A DNA stretch of 47,926 bases from an uncultured Bacteroidales bacterium (GTDB lineage: Bacteria > Bacteroidota > Bacteroidia > Bacteroidales > Bacteroidaceae). Under the pieces are notes generated by a model. The model was given only the letters and a program-made list of their open reading frames with translations, was not told the origin of the DNA and did not search any database. The position numbers were made by a program, and so were the translations under genes. Of the stretch, positions 32,138 to 41,395 are shown piece by piece (the first letter of the stretch is position 1; each line of letters opens with the position of its first letter). The DNA is taken from the NCBI GenBank assembly GCA_902774275.1, contig CACYHN010000026.1, positions 1 through 47,926 on the forward strand, in the 5' to 3' direction.

Positions 32138-32145
32138 CGAAATTA
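32138..32145 (-). promoter_or_regulatory. -7-like promoter box for the ffh operon
   Basis: The minus strand reads TAATTTCG, one base from TAnnTTTG, 31 bases before ATG 32107. Confidence 0.4.
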
Positions 32146-32180
32146 ATAAAAATACCGCAAACTTTTATCACTCATGGCCA

Positions 32181-32594
32181 TCATCTGCTGCCGTTTATGT
32201 TCAGATTGTAATCAGTCTTGAGTTCGTTCTTATTGTGGATAATCATTCCCAGAATACCTGTGGTAACCCTGGTTGTTCCATCCGTCTCATCCACAAAGTA
32301 TCCTATGCTGAAAAGACCGTAGTTCTTTACCACAAGAACATCACGTACTACAGGCTTGATCTGATCTATCAGTGATTTTTCCAACTTTGATAACACCTGT
32401 TTGCCTTCATCGGGCATACTGTTGTTATTGTGATGTTTCTCATACTCCTTTACCAGATTGTCAGCCTGCTTGTGCAGCTCATTGCTCAGATAATTCACTA
32501 TCGCGTCAGCGTGACGCTGCTTGCCGGGACATGTGGCAGCCAGAATCCCCGCCACCGCAACAGTAACCAATAATATCTTCCAGATCTTCTTCAT
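32181..32594 (-). CDS. Small DUF4359-like exported protein
   Basis: A 137-residue protein with one N-terminal membrane segment/signal (MKKIWKILLVTVAVAGILAA) followed by TCPGKQRHADAI, which resembles the CP...H..AI opening of DUF4359 proteins. The rest is amphipathic and ends with an NYGLFSIGYF segment typical of such proteins. Function unknown. It starts 11 bases after the adhesin stop, so it may be co-transcribed with it. The family call is from memory of the pattern and is moderate. Confidence 0.6.
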   Translation of the reverse strand: MKKIWKILLVTVAVAGILAATCPGKQRHADAIVNYLSNELHKQADNLVKEYEKHHNNNSMPDEGKQVLSKLEKSLIDQIKPVVRDVLVVKNYGLFSIGYFVDETDGTTRVTTGILGMIIHNKNELKTDYNLNINGSR

Positions 32595-32605
32595 AATGGA
32601 AAAGG

Positions 32606-35600
32606 TTATTTTAGGAGTATGGTCTCACCGTTGTACATGTAGAGTCCCGGAGCGGTGGGCGCCTGCTCCAGCAAGCGGCCGTCAATGGTGTACCAGGAGC
32701 CATCCTGCTTATCCTCTGCCTTAGCCGGGTAGGGGATTAAAGGCACATCGGTGGGGGATGTCGTGGAGTTGCCGTTATCGTCCTGGGAAATTTCGATGAG
32801 GATATCGTCCAGGAATAAGGAGTGCCCTTTCACCCATTTGAAGGCTACATACTTCGTACCTTTGGGACAGTAGGTGAAGAGTTGTTTCCATTCCGTATTG
32901 TCCACTGTGATGACTTCGTCCCACGTGAAAGCCGCAATGTCATTGGTCGTCGTGGAGTAGCCCACTTGCATCCAAGAAGGATACCCTGGTTCGTCTCCAG
33001 AGTAGTAGTAGAGCGAGACCTTCATACTCTCCTTGCCGTCGAACTGAGGCGATATCAGATATTGCGGATTTGGATTCATGATGATGGTTCCCTGCTCATC
33101 GGGCATAGTGGGATAGAAGAAGAAACAATTTGCTCCGTTGTGCCATCTGTAGGGATGTATTCTTGTACGGGCAAGCCCTTTTTTGAGGCGCCACCCGCCC
33201 ATTCCGTTTTCAAAATCCTGGGCACAAGGCAGCTGTTCCACGCCACCGTCGGAAATGAAGTATGCCATGACGTAATTGCTGGATTCGTTGTTGGCATAGA
33301 GCGCCTTCACACGGAACTGGTATTCTGTGTTCAGTGGCAGTCCGCTCAGTGTCACCGTGGTGGCATCGGTCACGATTGCTGCGGGCCACGTGTTTTCGCC
33401 AGATGTCTTGTACTGGTAGGCATAGCCTGCAGGCGTTTCTTGGGGAACACTCCATGTCAGGCGTGTAGCCCCTTCGGCAGGCAGGTCTGTCACTGTCAGG
33501 TTTCTGGGTTTAGCGTGTGTCGAATACTCCTCGATGGAGACATCGTCAAAGAAAAGTTCGAATCCATTGCTACTTGTTTGTCTGATGGCGATGTATCTGC
33601 AACCCTCTGGGAATATCCTTTCCCCCTTTGTCCAGGAACTAGAATTATAGGTGGTTATTTCATCGTCCCACAGGAAGGCTTCGGGGTCTCGGGTAGTGGT
33701 GGAATAGCCCACTTGGAAACGTTCCAGATACCCCAGGCCGTTACCCCTATAATAGTAGACAAACTGCTTGATGGCGTCATCGGTCAGGGGAGGGGAAATC
33801 AAGTATTGTGGTCTGTTCGCCCTATCGCTGTCCGTGGCAAATCTGAAGCAATAGGTTCCATTTTGCGAACCTCTGGTGCTGATTCCAGATACGGTTAAGG
33901 AACCCATGTTACGTGGATTCACCACATCCCATCCGTCCATGCCGTTCTCAAATCCGCAGCCGAAAGGCAGTGGTTTTGCCGTGACGAAGCTGAAAGGCAA
34001 GAAGTCGCTTTGCTGGTTACCACTAAACTGTGCTCTTACGCGGAACAGGTATTCTGTATCGGCCTCGAGCCCGCTGAGGGTGGCAGATGTGGTGTTCGAC
34101 GTACCGCCTGTCCATTCCGTGTCATCGGTCTTCTTGTACTCATAGTCGTAACGGAGGATGGGGTCGTCCGCATTGGGGGTTTCCCAAGTCAGCATAACGG
34201 TAGTCTCTGCCATATGTGTTAGGCTAACATTGACAGGAGGAGGTGTGAGACAATACTGGAAGGAGAAATCGTCCAGGTGCATCACAACTGATCCTGCTTC
34301 GCATCGGACGGCAATGTACCTGATTCCCCTGGGAAAGATATGTTCGTATTGTCTCATGGTCAATTCGGAACCGATCTCTTCGTCCCACGTGAACGATTCG
34401 GGCGATGTGTCCGTAGTGGAATAACCCACAGAAAAACGCCTCACAATGCCTTCAGTAACCGCCTTATGTCTGAATGACACCCTTATGGCGACGCTGCCAT
34501 CCAACTTTGCTGAAATCAGGTATTGGCGAGTATCGGCGTAGTTAAACGTGAACGCATTTGAGTTCCAATTGTTGTGATAAGCGATACCCGTTCCGTCTGC
34601 ATTGTCATACATGCGCCACCCTTCTTCTTCCAATGAGTTGTCGAAGCCATAGACGTATGGCATGGCTTTCAAGGCGACGTTGGTTGCATAATAGGTCAGT
34701 CCGTCGGCAGCCACAACGGGTTCGTCCCACTCGCCCTCGATCAGAGTTGTCTTCACCGGGGAACCTTGCGGTGTTCCCAGCGTCTGAGTATAATAGCTTT
34801 GGTCAAAGGTGGCACAGTCCGCATTATTCTCGATGCGGACGTATGTGCTGCTGGGTCTGGAGTCCTTCGACGTCGCCACGATAGCGGTCGGCGCGAACAG
34901 ACAATTATTGAACGTCACGTACGGAGAGCCTCCTGTCGTGGGTTCCCATCCGATGAACCCGCCGAGCGCGTATGCGTTCGGGCAGTTGAAAGCGCCTTTG
35001 AAGACGCTGTTCGCGATCGTGAGGCTAACGTTTTTATCAATATGAGCCGCCATGCCGCCTATGGACGAGTCACCTTTGTAGGATGAACTGATGGTAGCCG
35101 TGATGCTGCAATCTGAAATGGACGTGGTGCCGCTGACTCTTCCGGCCAGACCCGCTGCCTGCCGGTGGCCTGCGCTGTTGACGGTGCCGCTGACCGCGAG
35201 GTTGCTGATACTTGCGTTGTTGAGATAACGGAAAAGCGCACACAAGTCTTCGGAAGCGCAGAGGTTGAGTCCGAGTGTGTAGCCACAGCCATCAAAGTGC
35301 CCGCTGAAGGAATAATCTGCCGTACCAGCCATGGTAGTGATGCCGTCTATATCGTTTGCCAGGCGGACATACTCACCGTCGAAGGTTCTGCCACCTGCAA
35401 TGCTGGCAGTGAACTCATCCCAGCCTGCCTTGTTACGGAGCATCAAGGGGTCATCCGCCGTGGCCTGTCCCCAGGAATTAGGAACCGTCCAATTTGCGAG
35501 ATGTAAGTAGAGCTGTTCGCTTCCTGAGCAGCCCGTGTTCAGGTCATAGCCTTCAGCGCCACCATTCACGCCCAGTGCATTAATGTTGTAATTGTTGACC

Positions 35601-36607
35601 TCAATGTCAAAGACGGCGCGGTTGTCCGGGAAAGGGTCTGTGGTATAAAACAGGTGGATGTCTGCGCCGCCAGCATTGCTGTTCAGGTCTCCGGCTAGAG
35701 CCACGAAGTGGTCACTGCCGTCGTAGGGCACCCTGGTATAGTGGCGATTGTCGTGCTCCACAGATGTCTGATACTTAATGTTGCTGATATAGAGGTCTGT
35801 GATGAACTGGCCATCGTTGGCGTTGTCTGTGGTCTTATACATCAGGTAGATGTAATCACTTCCCGAGCCGCAACCGGCGTTCAAGTCCTTGTCAATGATG
35901 GTCCATCCTTGGTTCCTATATGTAGCCTTTAGACTGTTCACTTTGTCCTTGGAGCCTCCGATGACCTTCACTTCGCCAATCAGATGTTCGGCTTTCCGTT
36001 GCGTTATGAAGTGCATATAAAAAGTTTCACTTAATGCTACGCCGGCATTGAGGTCAAAGCCATCGGAGTCGCTGTTGCCATTTTGGTCTATAGCCCCATG
36101 AAAATTTGAATCAAAGGAGACGCTGGTGACGGCACGGTTGTCAGGGAACTCATCCTTAGTATAATAGAGATGAAGGAAGTCTCCACCGGCGTTGCTGTTT
36201 AGGTTGCCTTTTGAACTCTTGAAGTCCGAGCCGCCTTCGTACGGCACTAGATAGTAGGTGCGGCCATTGTGTTCCAGGCTCTCGGGGCAACTGACATTAT
36301 TGAGGCGGTCATTGCGGAGGTAGAAGTCCGTGACAAACTGGTCCGTGTCAGAGAGGCGTGCCGGATAGTAGAGCAGGTAGATATAGTCGCTCTCCGAGCC
36401 ACAGCCTTTGTTCAGGTCGTAGTCAATGAGCTTCCAGCCTTTGGACGTGAGCGACTCTTTCAGCGCGTTCACCTCGCTCTTGGTACCGCCAATGAGCTTC
36501 ACGTTATAAAAGAACTCCGTGGCTCCAGCTGTAAATGTGAAGAGCATAACACCTGCCAGCATCAAAGCCCGGCGTAAGATTCTAAATCTATGAGCAACTT
36601 TTTCCAT
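32606..36607 (-). CDS. Large secreted adhesin-like protein: beta-prism-like repeats, cleaved-adhesin domains, FN3
   Basis: A 1333-residue exported protein (signal to about residue 29). Six DLN-type motifs occur at about 64-81, 135-150, 185-202, 241-258, 307-322 and 355-372 (for example DLNKGCGSESDYIYLLYY and DLNSNAGGADIHLFYT). Two groups of three suggest two beta-prism domains resembling MABP. Then comes a GLUG-like beta-helical region (about 410-610) and three cleaved-adhesin/MAM-like domains (about 650-785, 880-1027, 1127-1273) alternating with two FN3 domains (about 788-877, 1033-1120). The end (WYTIDGRLLEQAPTAPGLYM) resembles a C-terminal secretion tail. ATG 36607 starts the signal peptide. 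Likely surface-bound and glycan- or host-binding; the ligand is unknown. Confidence 0.8.
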   Translation of the reverse strand: MEKVAHRFRILRRALMLAGVMLFTFTAGATEFFYNVKLIGGTKSEVNALKESLTSKGWKLIDYDLNKGCGSESDYIYLLYYPARLSDTDQFVTDFYLRNDRLNNVSCPESLEHNGRTYYLVPYEGGSDFKSSKGNLNSNAGGDFLHLYYTKDEFPDNRAVTSVSFDSNFHGAIDQNGNSDSDGFDLNAGVALSETFYMHFITQRKAEHLIGEVKVIGGSKDKVNSLKATYRNQGWTIIDKDLNAGCGSGSDYIYLMYKTTDNANDGQFITDLYISNIKYQTSVEHDNRHYTRVPYDGSDHFVALAGDLNSNAGGADIHLFYTTDPFPDNRAVFDIEVNNYNINALGVNGGAEGYDLNTGCSGSEQLYLHLANWTVPNSWGQATADDPLMLRNKAGWDEFTASIAGGRTFDGEYVRLANDIDGITTMAGTADYSFSGHFDGCGYTLGLNLCASEDLCALFRYLNNASISNLAVSGTVNSAGHRQAAGLAGRVSGTTSISDCSITATISSSYKGDSSIGGMAAHIDKNVSLTIANSVFKGAFNCPNAYALGGFIGWEPTTGGSPYVTFNNCLFAPTAIVATSKDSRPSSTYVRIENNADCATFDQSYYTQTLGTPQGSPVKTTLIEGEWDEPVVAADGLTYYATNVALKAMPYVYGFDNSLEEEGWRMYDNADGTGIAYHNNWNSNAFTFNYADTRQYLISAKLDGSVAIRVSFRHKAVTEGIVRRFSVGYSTTDTSPESFTWDEEIGSELTMRQYEHIFPRGIRYIAVRCEAGSVVMHLDDFSFQYCLTPPPVNVSLTHMAETTVMLTWETPNADDPILRYDYEYKKTDDTEWTGGTSNTTSATLSGLEADTEYLFRVRAQFSGNQQSDFLPFSFVTAKPLPFGCGFENGMDGWDVVNPRNMGSLTVSGISTRGSQNGTYCFRFATDSDRANRPQYLISPPLTDDAIKQFVYYYRGNGLGYLERFQVGYSTTTRDPEAFLWDDEITTYNSSSWTKGERIFPEGCRYIAIRQTSSNGFELFFDDVSIEEYSTHAKPRNLTVTDLPAEGATRLTWSVPQETPAGYAYQYKTSGENTWPAAIVTDATTVTLSGLPLNTEYQFRVKALYANNESSNYVMAYFISDGGVEQLPCAQDFENGMGGWRLKKGLARTRIHPYRWHNGANCFFFYPTMPDEQGTIIMNPNPQYLISPQFDGKESMKVSLYYYSGDEPGYPSWMQVGYSTTTNDIAAFTWDEVITVDNTEWKQLFTYCPKGTKYVAFKWVKGHSLFLDDILIEISQDDNGNSTTSPTDVPLIPYPAKAEDKQDGSWYTIDGRLLEQAPTAPGLYMYNGETILLK

Positions 36608-36636
36608 ATTGAGAACTATTTTATTCAATTAACAGC

Positions 36637-36682
36637 CGCAAAGGGGACGGTTCTGTTTGCGAACATAACCGTCCCCTTTGCG
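36637..36682. repeat. GGGGACGG palindrome upstream of the adhesin gene
   Basis: Arms of about 22 bases, beginning CGCAAAGGGGACGGTT and ending AACCGTCCCCTTTGCG, pair around a TTTGCGAAC centre with one mismatch. It belongs to the same family as the elements at 4.6, 6.4 and 9 kb but has its own outer stem (CGCAAA/TTTGCG). Located 30 bases upstream of the adhesin start. Confidence 0.8.
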
Positions 36683-36729
36683 TTAAAAGGACCTATTGCA
36701 AGGATAATACATAATGCATTTAATTGTCA

Positions 36730-36764
36730 GCCAGCAAATTTCGGTAAAATTTGCATACGCTGGC
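36730..36764 (-). terminator. Possible hairpin behind malQ
   Basis: GCCAGC and GCTGGC ends with an inner GCAAATTT/AAATTTGC pair can form an interrupted stem, 23 bases past the malQ stop on the minus strand, next to an A/T-run at the gene end. The gap 36683-36786 shows nothing else. Confidence 0.35.
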
Positions 36765-36786
36765 ACATTAATGCGCATTTTTTTTC

Positions 36787-38904
36787 TTAGCGGCCGGAGA
36801 GGTAGAGCATCTGGCGGATCTCCTCGTTGAACTTGCGGGCTGAGCAGAGTTTCTCAAGCGTCAGGTGCATGCGGTAGCGCCAGTAGTTGTTGGGGTCTGC
36901 CGGTACGTTGATGCGTTCTGCTGCGGGGTTCTTGGCTCTAAGCGAGCTGTTCATGGAGAGCCAGTCCTGCAATGGGAAGATGGCCAGCATGGATGGTGAG
37001 GCCAGGTGTGCTGAGATGACGCTGGTGCAGGCTGCGGTGGTGGCTTTCTTTACGGCTATTACGTGGTTGGGTTCCATCTCATCCTCAATCCAGGTGCGCA
37101 GCACGCTCATATCATGCGTGGATGTGGTGCATACTGACATGTATGGGTAGGTGGATGGGTCTGATACACTTACGCCCATGTTCTTGGGCATGCGCTGGAC
37201 CTCAAGGGCCAATATGCGCAGGCGGTCCATGACCTCTGGTACGCAGGCCGGTATCATACCCAGGTCTTCACCGCACACTATCATATCAGTGGCTTCAATG
37301 AGGGCTGGCAGCTTGGACATGGCCACATCACTCCAGAAGGTGTTGTTGCGGCTGTAGTAGAAGTCATCATGGATGCTGCGGAAGGCGTTCTGCTCATCTT
37401 CTGGCAACTGCTTGAACATATCGGTGTCAAAGCCGTTGATGCGTGGATGGTAGGTGCCGGGACGGTGGGTGTCCTCAAGGAACAGCACGTTCGTCTCCGG
37501 TGAGCCTGCGGGGGCTTGGGAATGCAGCGCGGGGTTGAAGGGGAACCCACGGTCCCAGAGCTCCTGCGGGGTGTAGGTGAGGGCGGGGTTGAACCTGCCC
37601 ATAAGACCGCTGCCGTATTCAAGGGGCACCTCCCAGATGCGGAAGAATCCTAACAGGTGGTCTATGCGGTAGGCGTCAAAGTAATCAGCCATCTTGCGGA
37701 AACGGGCTACGAACCAGGCGTATCCGTCACGGGCCATATTCTCCCAGTTGTATGTGGGCATTCCCCATTTCTGGCCGTCGGTGGCAAAGGCATCGGGCGG
37801 AGCACCGGCCTGGCAGTCTGTATGGAACAGCTCAGGGTGTATCCACACATCGGCACTGTGGCGGTTTACGCCTATGGGTATGTCACCCTTGAGCAGGATG
37901 CCTTTGCGGTTGGCATATTGCTTTACATCTGTGAGCTGACGGTCAAGATGGTATTGTATGAAATAGTGCTTGCGGATCTCGCGGTAGCGTGGATTGCCGG
38001 GAGTGCAGAAGCGGTTGAGCAGAGTGGGGCTGTAGTCTGATTCTTTCCACTGGTGGAAATCAGCCGTGCCGTATTTGTCACGCAGGTAGCAGTAGAGGGC
38101 GTAAGGCTCAAGCCAGTTGCGGTTTGCGTTAAAGAACTTCTGATACTCGCGGCTTCTGCAGCACTGGTCACCGTACTGTGCATACAGGCGGTCCAGGTAC
38201 TCGCTCTTGAGCCTGAACACACGCTCGTAGTCAATGGCCGGGAGTGCGTTGAGCTCCTTACGCTGTTTTTCTGCCCGCTTAAGGAACTCCTTGTCATCAA
38301 TGCTGCCTACAAGCTCCAGGTCTATGTATATGGGATTGAGTGCGAATGATGAGTTGGCGCTGTAGGGGTATGAGTCACGCCACGTTCCGGTCATGGTGGT
38401 GTCATTGACGGGCAGCGTCTGTATTACGCTTTGTCCGGTGGCGGCGGCCCAATCTACAAGCTGCTTGAGGTCAGTGAACTGGCCTATGCCGAAATCCCTC
38501 TCGCTGCGGAGTGAGAATACGGGTATGGCGGTTCCGGCGCCTTTCCAGCGCGGACGGTTATTATGATGTACGTAAGGGAGTGCTATGGTACGCTGCTCAA
38601 TGCTTTCACTGCCTACGTCTTTCCATCGGTCTGACAAGACCAGACGTTTGGCACGGGTGTAAGGTATGGAGTGGAGCGATCCCTCTTCACGGCGTGTTAT
38701 GTTGCCGTCAAGCTGGACCATGTAGCAGTAGGTTATGTCACCTGCGGCCATCTCATCATCATTGAAGTCATAATCAGCAAACCAGGTACCCTGGCCGTTG
38801 TTGTACATGTCAATGCACAGCTGGGTTCCGTCAGGCATGTTAAGGCATAGGAACAGGTTCTCACCCCATTTTGTAAGGTATTCTATCTGGAAATGTATTT
38901 GCAT
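36787..38904 (-). CDS. malQ: 4-alpha-glucanotransferase (GH77) with one CBM20-like domain
   Basis: A 705-residue amylomaltase that disproportionates malto-oligosaccharides in glycogen/starch metabolism. An N-terminal CBM20-like domain covers about 1-100 (FQIEYLTKWGENLFLCL). The GH77 catalytic domain begins near 118 (WKGAGTAIPVFSLRSERDFG). The nucleophile Asp is in DAYRIDHLLGFFR, the acid/base Glu in VCGEDLGMIP and the third Asp in TSTHDMS. Bacteroides homologues usually have two CBM20 domains and near 890 residues, so this is a shorter version. It has no signal peptide (cytoplasmic). Its promoter is divergent from the nucleobase transport operon. Confidence 0.92.
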   Translation of the reverse strand: MQIHFQIEYLTKWGENLFLCLNMPDGTQLCIDMYNNGQGTWFADYDFNDDEMAAGDITYCYMVQLDGNITRREEGSLHSIPYTRAKRLVLSDRWKDVGSESIEQRTIALPYVHHNNRPRWKGAGTAIPVFSLRSERDFGIGQFTDLKQLVDWAAATGQSVIQTLPVNDTTMTGTWRDSYPYSANSSFALNPIYIDLELVGSIDDKEFLKRAEKQRKELNALPAIDYERVFRLKSEYLDRLYAQYGDQCCRSREYQKFFNANRNWLEPYALYCYLRDKYGTADFHQWKESDYSPTLLNRFCTPGNPRYREIRKHYFIQYHLDRQLTDVKQYANRKGILLKGDIPIGVNRHSADVWIHPELFHTDCQAGAPPDAFATDGQKWGMPTYNWENMARDGYAWFVARFRKMADYFDAYRIDHLLGFFRIWEVPLEYGSGLMGRFNPALTYTPQELWDRGFPFNPALHSQAPAGSPETNVLFLEDTHRPGTYHPRINGFDTDMFKQLPEDEQNAFRSIHDDFYYSRNNTFWSDVAMSKLPALIEATDMIVCGEDLGMIPACVPEVMDRLRILALEVQRMPKNMGVSVSDPSTYPYMSVCTTSTHDMSVLRTWIEDEMEPNHVIAVKKATTAACTSVISAHLASPSMLAIFPLQDWLSMNSSLRAKNPAAERINVPADPNNYWRYRMHLTLEKLCSARKFNEEIRQMLYLSGR

Positions 38905-38923
38905 ATGTCCTTTCTAGCGACTA

Positions 38924-38931
38924 CAAAAGTA
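38924..38931 (-). promoter_or_regulatory. -7 promoter box for malQ
   Basis: The minus strand reads TACTTTTG (TAnnTTTG), 20 bases before ATG 38904. The 199-base gap to the next gene is otherwise very AT-rich with A- and T-runs. Confidence 0.6.
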
Positions 38932-39033
38932 CACCTTTTTTTTACTTAAACAAGGTTTTCAACCAAATTCAAAAAGTTATCAACAATTATCAAAAAAGAA
39001 CGACAATTTTTTTTCCTTTTTTTTACCCCCGAT

Positions 39034-39041
39034 TAATTTTG
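39034..39041 (+). promoter_or_regulatory. -7 promoter box for the nucleobase uptake operon
   Basis: TAATTTTG (TAnnTTTG). It predicts a leader of about 58 nt before ATG 39104. No clear riboswitch or hairpin is seen in that leader. Confidence 0.6.
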
Positions 39042-39103
39042 CTAACACGATTCAACATATCTCAACAAATTGTAACTAAATCGTAATTAAATAGTTTACA
39101 GTC

Positions 39104-40561
39104 ATGGAGTTAAAGCAGGATGGCATCTATGATGCCAGTACCCTTGGAGGGGGAAAGATGTTTGTGCTTGGATGTCAGCACATGTTCGCAATGTTTGGTG
39201 CTACGGTTCTCGTGCCGCTTCTTACAGGCCTGTCTGTATCAGCTACACTGCTGTTTGCAGGTATAGGCACTTTGATTTTCCACTTTTTTACAAAGATGAA
39301 GGTTCCCGCATTCCTGGGTTCATCATTTGCATTCCTGGGTGGTTATACTGCTGTTAAAAGTATGGGCCCCAAGTTCCTTGACCCCAACTTCAGTCAAACG
39401 GCGTTTGACGCAATGTCAGAGTTTGATAAATCAGAGTATATAGCAAGTTTTGCTCCGGTTTCATTGACATACGCCTGCATAGGCGTGTTCTGTGCCGGTC
39501 TGCTTTACTTTGTGCTGTCTGCTCTGTTCAAGTTCTACGGCGTGCGCCGCACCATGCGTTTCTTCCCGCCTGTAGTAACCGGTCCTATCATCATCTCCAT
39601 TGGTCTTATCCTATCATCAAGCGCCATAAACAACTGCCAGAACAACTGGTGGATTGCACTGCTTGCCATCCTGATTATTGTCATCTGCAATATATTCGGT
39701 AAGGGTATGATTAAGATTATTCCTATCATTCTGGGTGTTATAGGTTCATACATCGTGGCTGCATGTTTTGGCCAGGTTGATTTCACTGCCGTTAAGGAAG
39801 CTGCATGGTTTGGCCTGCCCATTGAGTGGAGCAGGACAGGTCTAAGTACTGTGGTAAATCATCCTGACGGTGCATTCCTTACCACAGCTATCATAACAAT
39901 CATGCCTATTGCCATTGCTACCATGATTGAGCATATAGGTGATATTGCTGCTATCTCATCAACCTGTAACCGTAACTTCATTGCCGATCCCGGTCTGCAC
40001 CGTACTCTTTTGGGTGACGGCTGCGCTACTGCTGTGGCTGCCCTGTTTGGTGCTCCCGCCAACACTACATACGGTGAGAATACCGGCGTGCTCAACCTGA
40101 CCAAGGTGTTTGACCCCAAGGTGGTACGCATTGCTGCATTACTGGCTATCGTGTTCTCATTCTGCCCCAAGTTTTCACAGATTATCTACGCTATGCCTAC
40201 CGCAACTGTAGGTGGTGTATCGCTGGTGCTTTACGGTATGATATCGGCAGTAGGTGTACGTAACCTGGTTGAGAACAAGGTTGACTTTACAAATAACCGT
40301 AACGTGCTTATTGCTGCTCTGATCCTGGTGTTGGCTATCGGTATCAGCTTCGGTCCCGGCAACATATCATTCGGAAGGATTTCTCTGTCAGGTCTGGCAG
40401 TTGCCGCTCTGGTAGGTATAATCATGAACGCGGTACTTCCCGGCAACGACTTCCACTTTACCGGTGATTACGCAAGCGGTAAGCGTGCTACTGCCGAGGG
40501 TCAGGATCTGCCTGAGGAGTTCAAGGTTCCGCTGCATAGCGATCCCAAGTACAACGGATAA
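39104..40561 (+). CDS. uraA: Uracil permease, NCS2 family
   Basis: A 485-residue inner-membrane nucleobase:cation symporter with about 14 segments. It opens with the UraA-like LGCQHMFAMFGATVLVPLLTG (key: QHMFAMFGATVLVP, about 25-38). The substrate-contacting regions include EHIGDIAAISS (about 281-291) and FGAPANTTYGENTGVL (about 312-327). These match the uracil rather than xanthine branch. It is the first gene of a three-gene operon with a Tsx-like barrel and an AzgA-type permease. Confidence 0.9.
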   Translation: MELKQDGIYDASTLGGGKMFVLGCQHMFAMFGATVLVPLLTGLSVSATLLFAGIGTLIFHFFTKMKVPAFLGSSFAFLGGYTAVKSMGPKFLDPNFSQTAFDAMSEFDKSEYIASFAPVSLTYACIGVFCAGLLYFVLSALFKFYGVRRTMRFFPPVVTGPIIISIGLILSSSAINNCQNNWWIALLAILIIVICNIFGKGMIKIIPIILGVIGSYIVAACFGQVDFTAVKEAAWFGLPIEWSRTGLSTVVNHPDGAFLTTAIITIMPIAIATMIEHIGDIAAISSTCNRNFIADPGLHRTLLGDGCATAVAALFGAPANTTYGENTGVLNLTKVFDPKVVRIAALLAIVFSFCPKFSQIIYAMPTATVGGVSLVLYGMISAVGVRNLVENKVDFTNNRNVLIAALILVLAIGISFGPGNISFGRISLSGLAVAALVGIIMNAVLPGNDFHFTGDYASGKRATAEGQDLPEEFKVPLHSDPKYNG

Positions 40562-40606
40562 TCAATTACACATAATTATATTCTTATAACTCTAAAAAGT
40601 TTTGAT

Positions 40607-41359
40607 ATGAAAAAAATCGTGGCTTTTGCAGGTTTTGCCCTGCTGTCAGTAGGTGCTTTTGCACAGACCAACCTCCAGGTATTCTATGATTTAGGTAAGG
40701 ACCGTAAGATGGTTACCACTACCCTTGAGATGTTCAAGAGCGATAATTGGGGTAGTACATTCTTCTTTGTGGATTATGATTATTACAATCAGGATTTTCG
40801 TGATCAGAAAGATCCGTTAGGTGGAAAGCCTTATAAGGATGTGTATGGTGCAAGAGGCAGCTACTTTGAGATTGCACGTGCCCTGAATTTCTGGCAGGAT
40901 TCAAGTCTTGGCGCACTGAGCGCACATGTTGAGTTCAATGCTGGCGTAGGTTTCGGCAACCGCAACTGGCTGTTTGGTGTGGAGTATTTCCTGCATAATG
41001 CTGATTTCTCAAATACCTTCACATTTGAACTTCTGTACAAGACATTCAAGGGTTCAGAGAGCCATCTTCCTCTGCAGTTCACATTTGTATGGGGTATGAA
41101 TAACCTGTTTGGCGTAGAGGGTCTCAAGTTCTCAGGTTTTGCCGATGTATGGGGTGAGGATGCTAACCTTTGGGACGATAAGGATAAGTGCGAGAAGAAC
41201 CTTACCTTCATCTCAGAGCCTCAGCTCTGGTATAATGTGGGTTCACTTTTTGGCTGCCCCAATTTCAATATCGGTACTGAGATTGAGCTGAGCAACAACT
41301 TTGCCGGTAACAAGGGTTTCATGTGCAATCCCTGCCTTGGTGTAAAGTGGGATTTCTGA
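40607..41359 (+). CDS. DUF5020 family outer-membrane protein (Tsx-like barrel)
   Basis: A 250-residue protein with signal peptide (MKKIVAFAGFALLSVGAFAQ). The body alternates aromatic and polar residues as in a beta-barrel (NWGSTFFFVDYDYYN, YFEIARALNFWQ, LSAHVEFNAGVGFGN) and ends on phenylalanine (GVKWDF), the usual signature of outer-membrane barrels. It matches DUF5020, which is related to the Tsx nucleoside channel group. Placed between an uracil permease and a purine permease gene (gaps 45 and 36 bases), it is likely the outer-membrane pore for nucleobases or nucleosides; this role is inferred. Confidence 0.8.
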   Translation: MKKIVAFAGFALLSVGAFAQTNLQVFYDLGKDRKMVTTTLEMFKSDNWGSTFFFVDYDYYNQDFRDQKDPLGGKPYKDVYGARGSYFEIARALNFWQDSSLGALSAHVEFNAGVGFGNRNWLFGVEYFLHNADFSNTFTFELLYKTFKGSESHLPLQFTFVWGMNNLFGVEGLKFSGFADVWGEDANLWDDKDKCEKNLTFISEPQLWYNVGSLFGCPNFNIGTEIELSNNFAGNKGFMCNPCLGVKWDF

Positions 41360-41395
41360 TCTGTAGCAAAGTGTAAAATTTAATCAGGTATTATT

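Noticed and set aside
32822-33898. Long open frame (358 codons) on the plus strand inside the adhesin gene
   Set aside because: It is antisense to repeated, well-supported adhesin/FN3 domains and its translation has no domain or signal; it is a by-product of the codon use of the real gene.
39042-39103. Riboswitch or attenuator in the leader of uraA
   Set aside because: The leader is AT-rich and short and shows no stable hairpin or known aptamer pattern.
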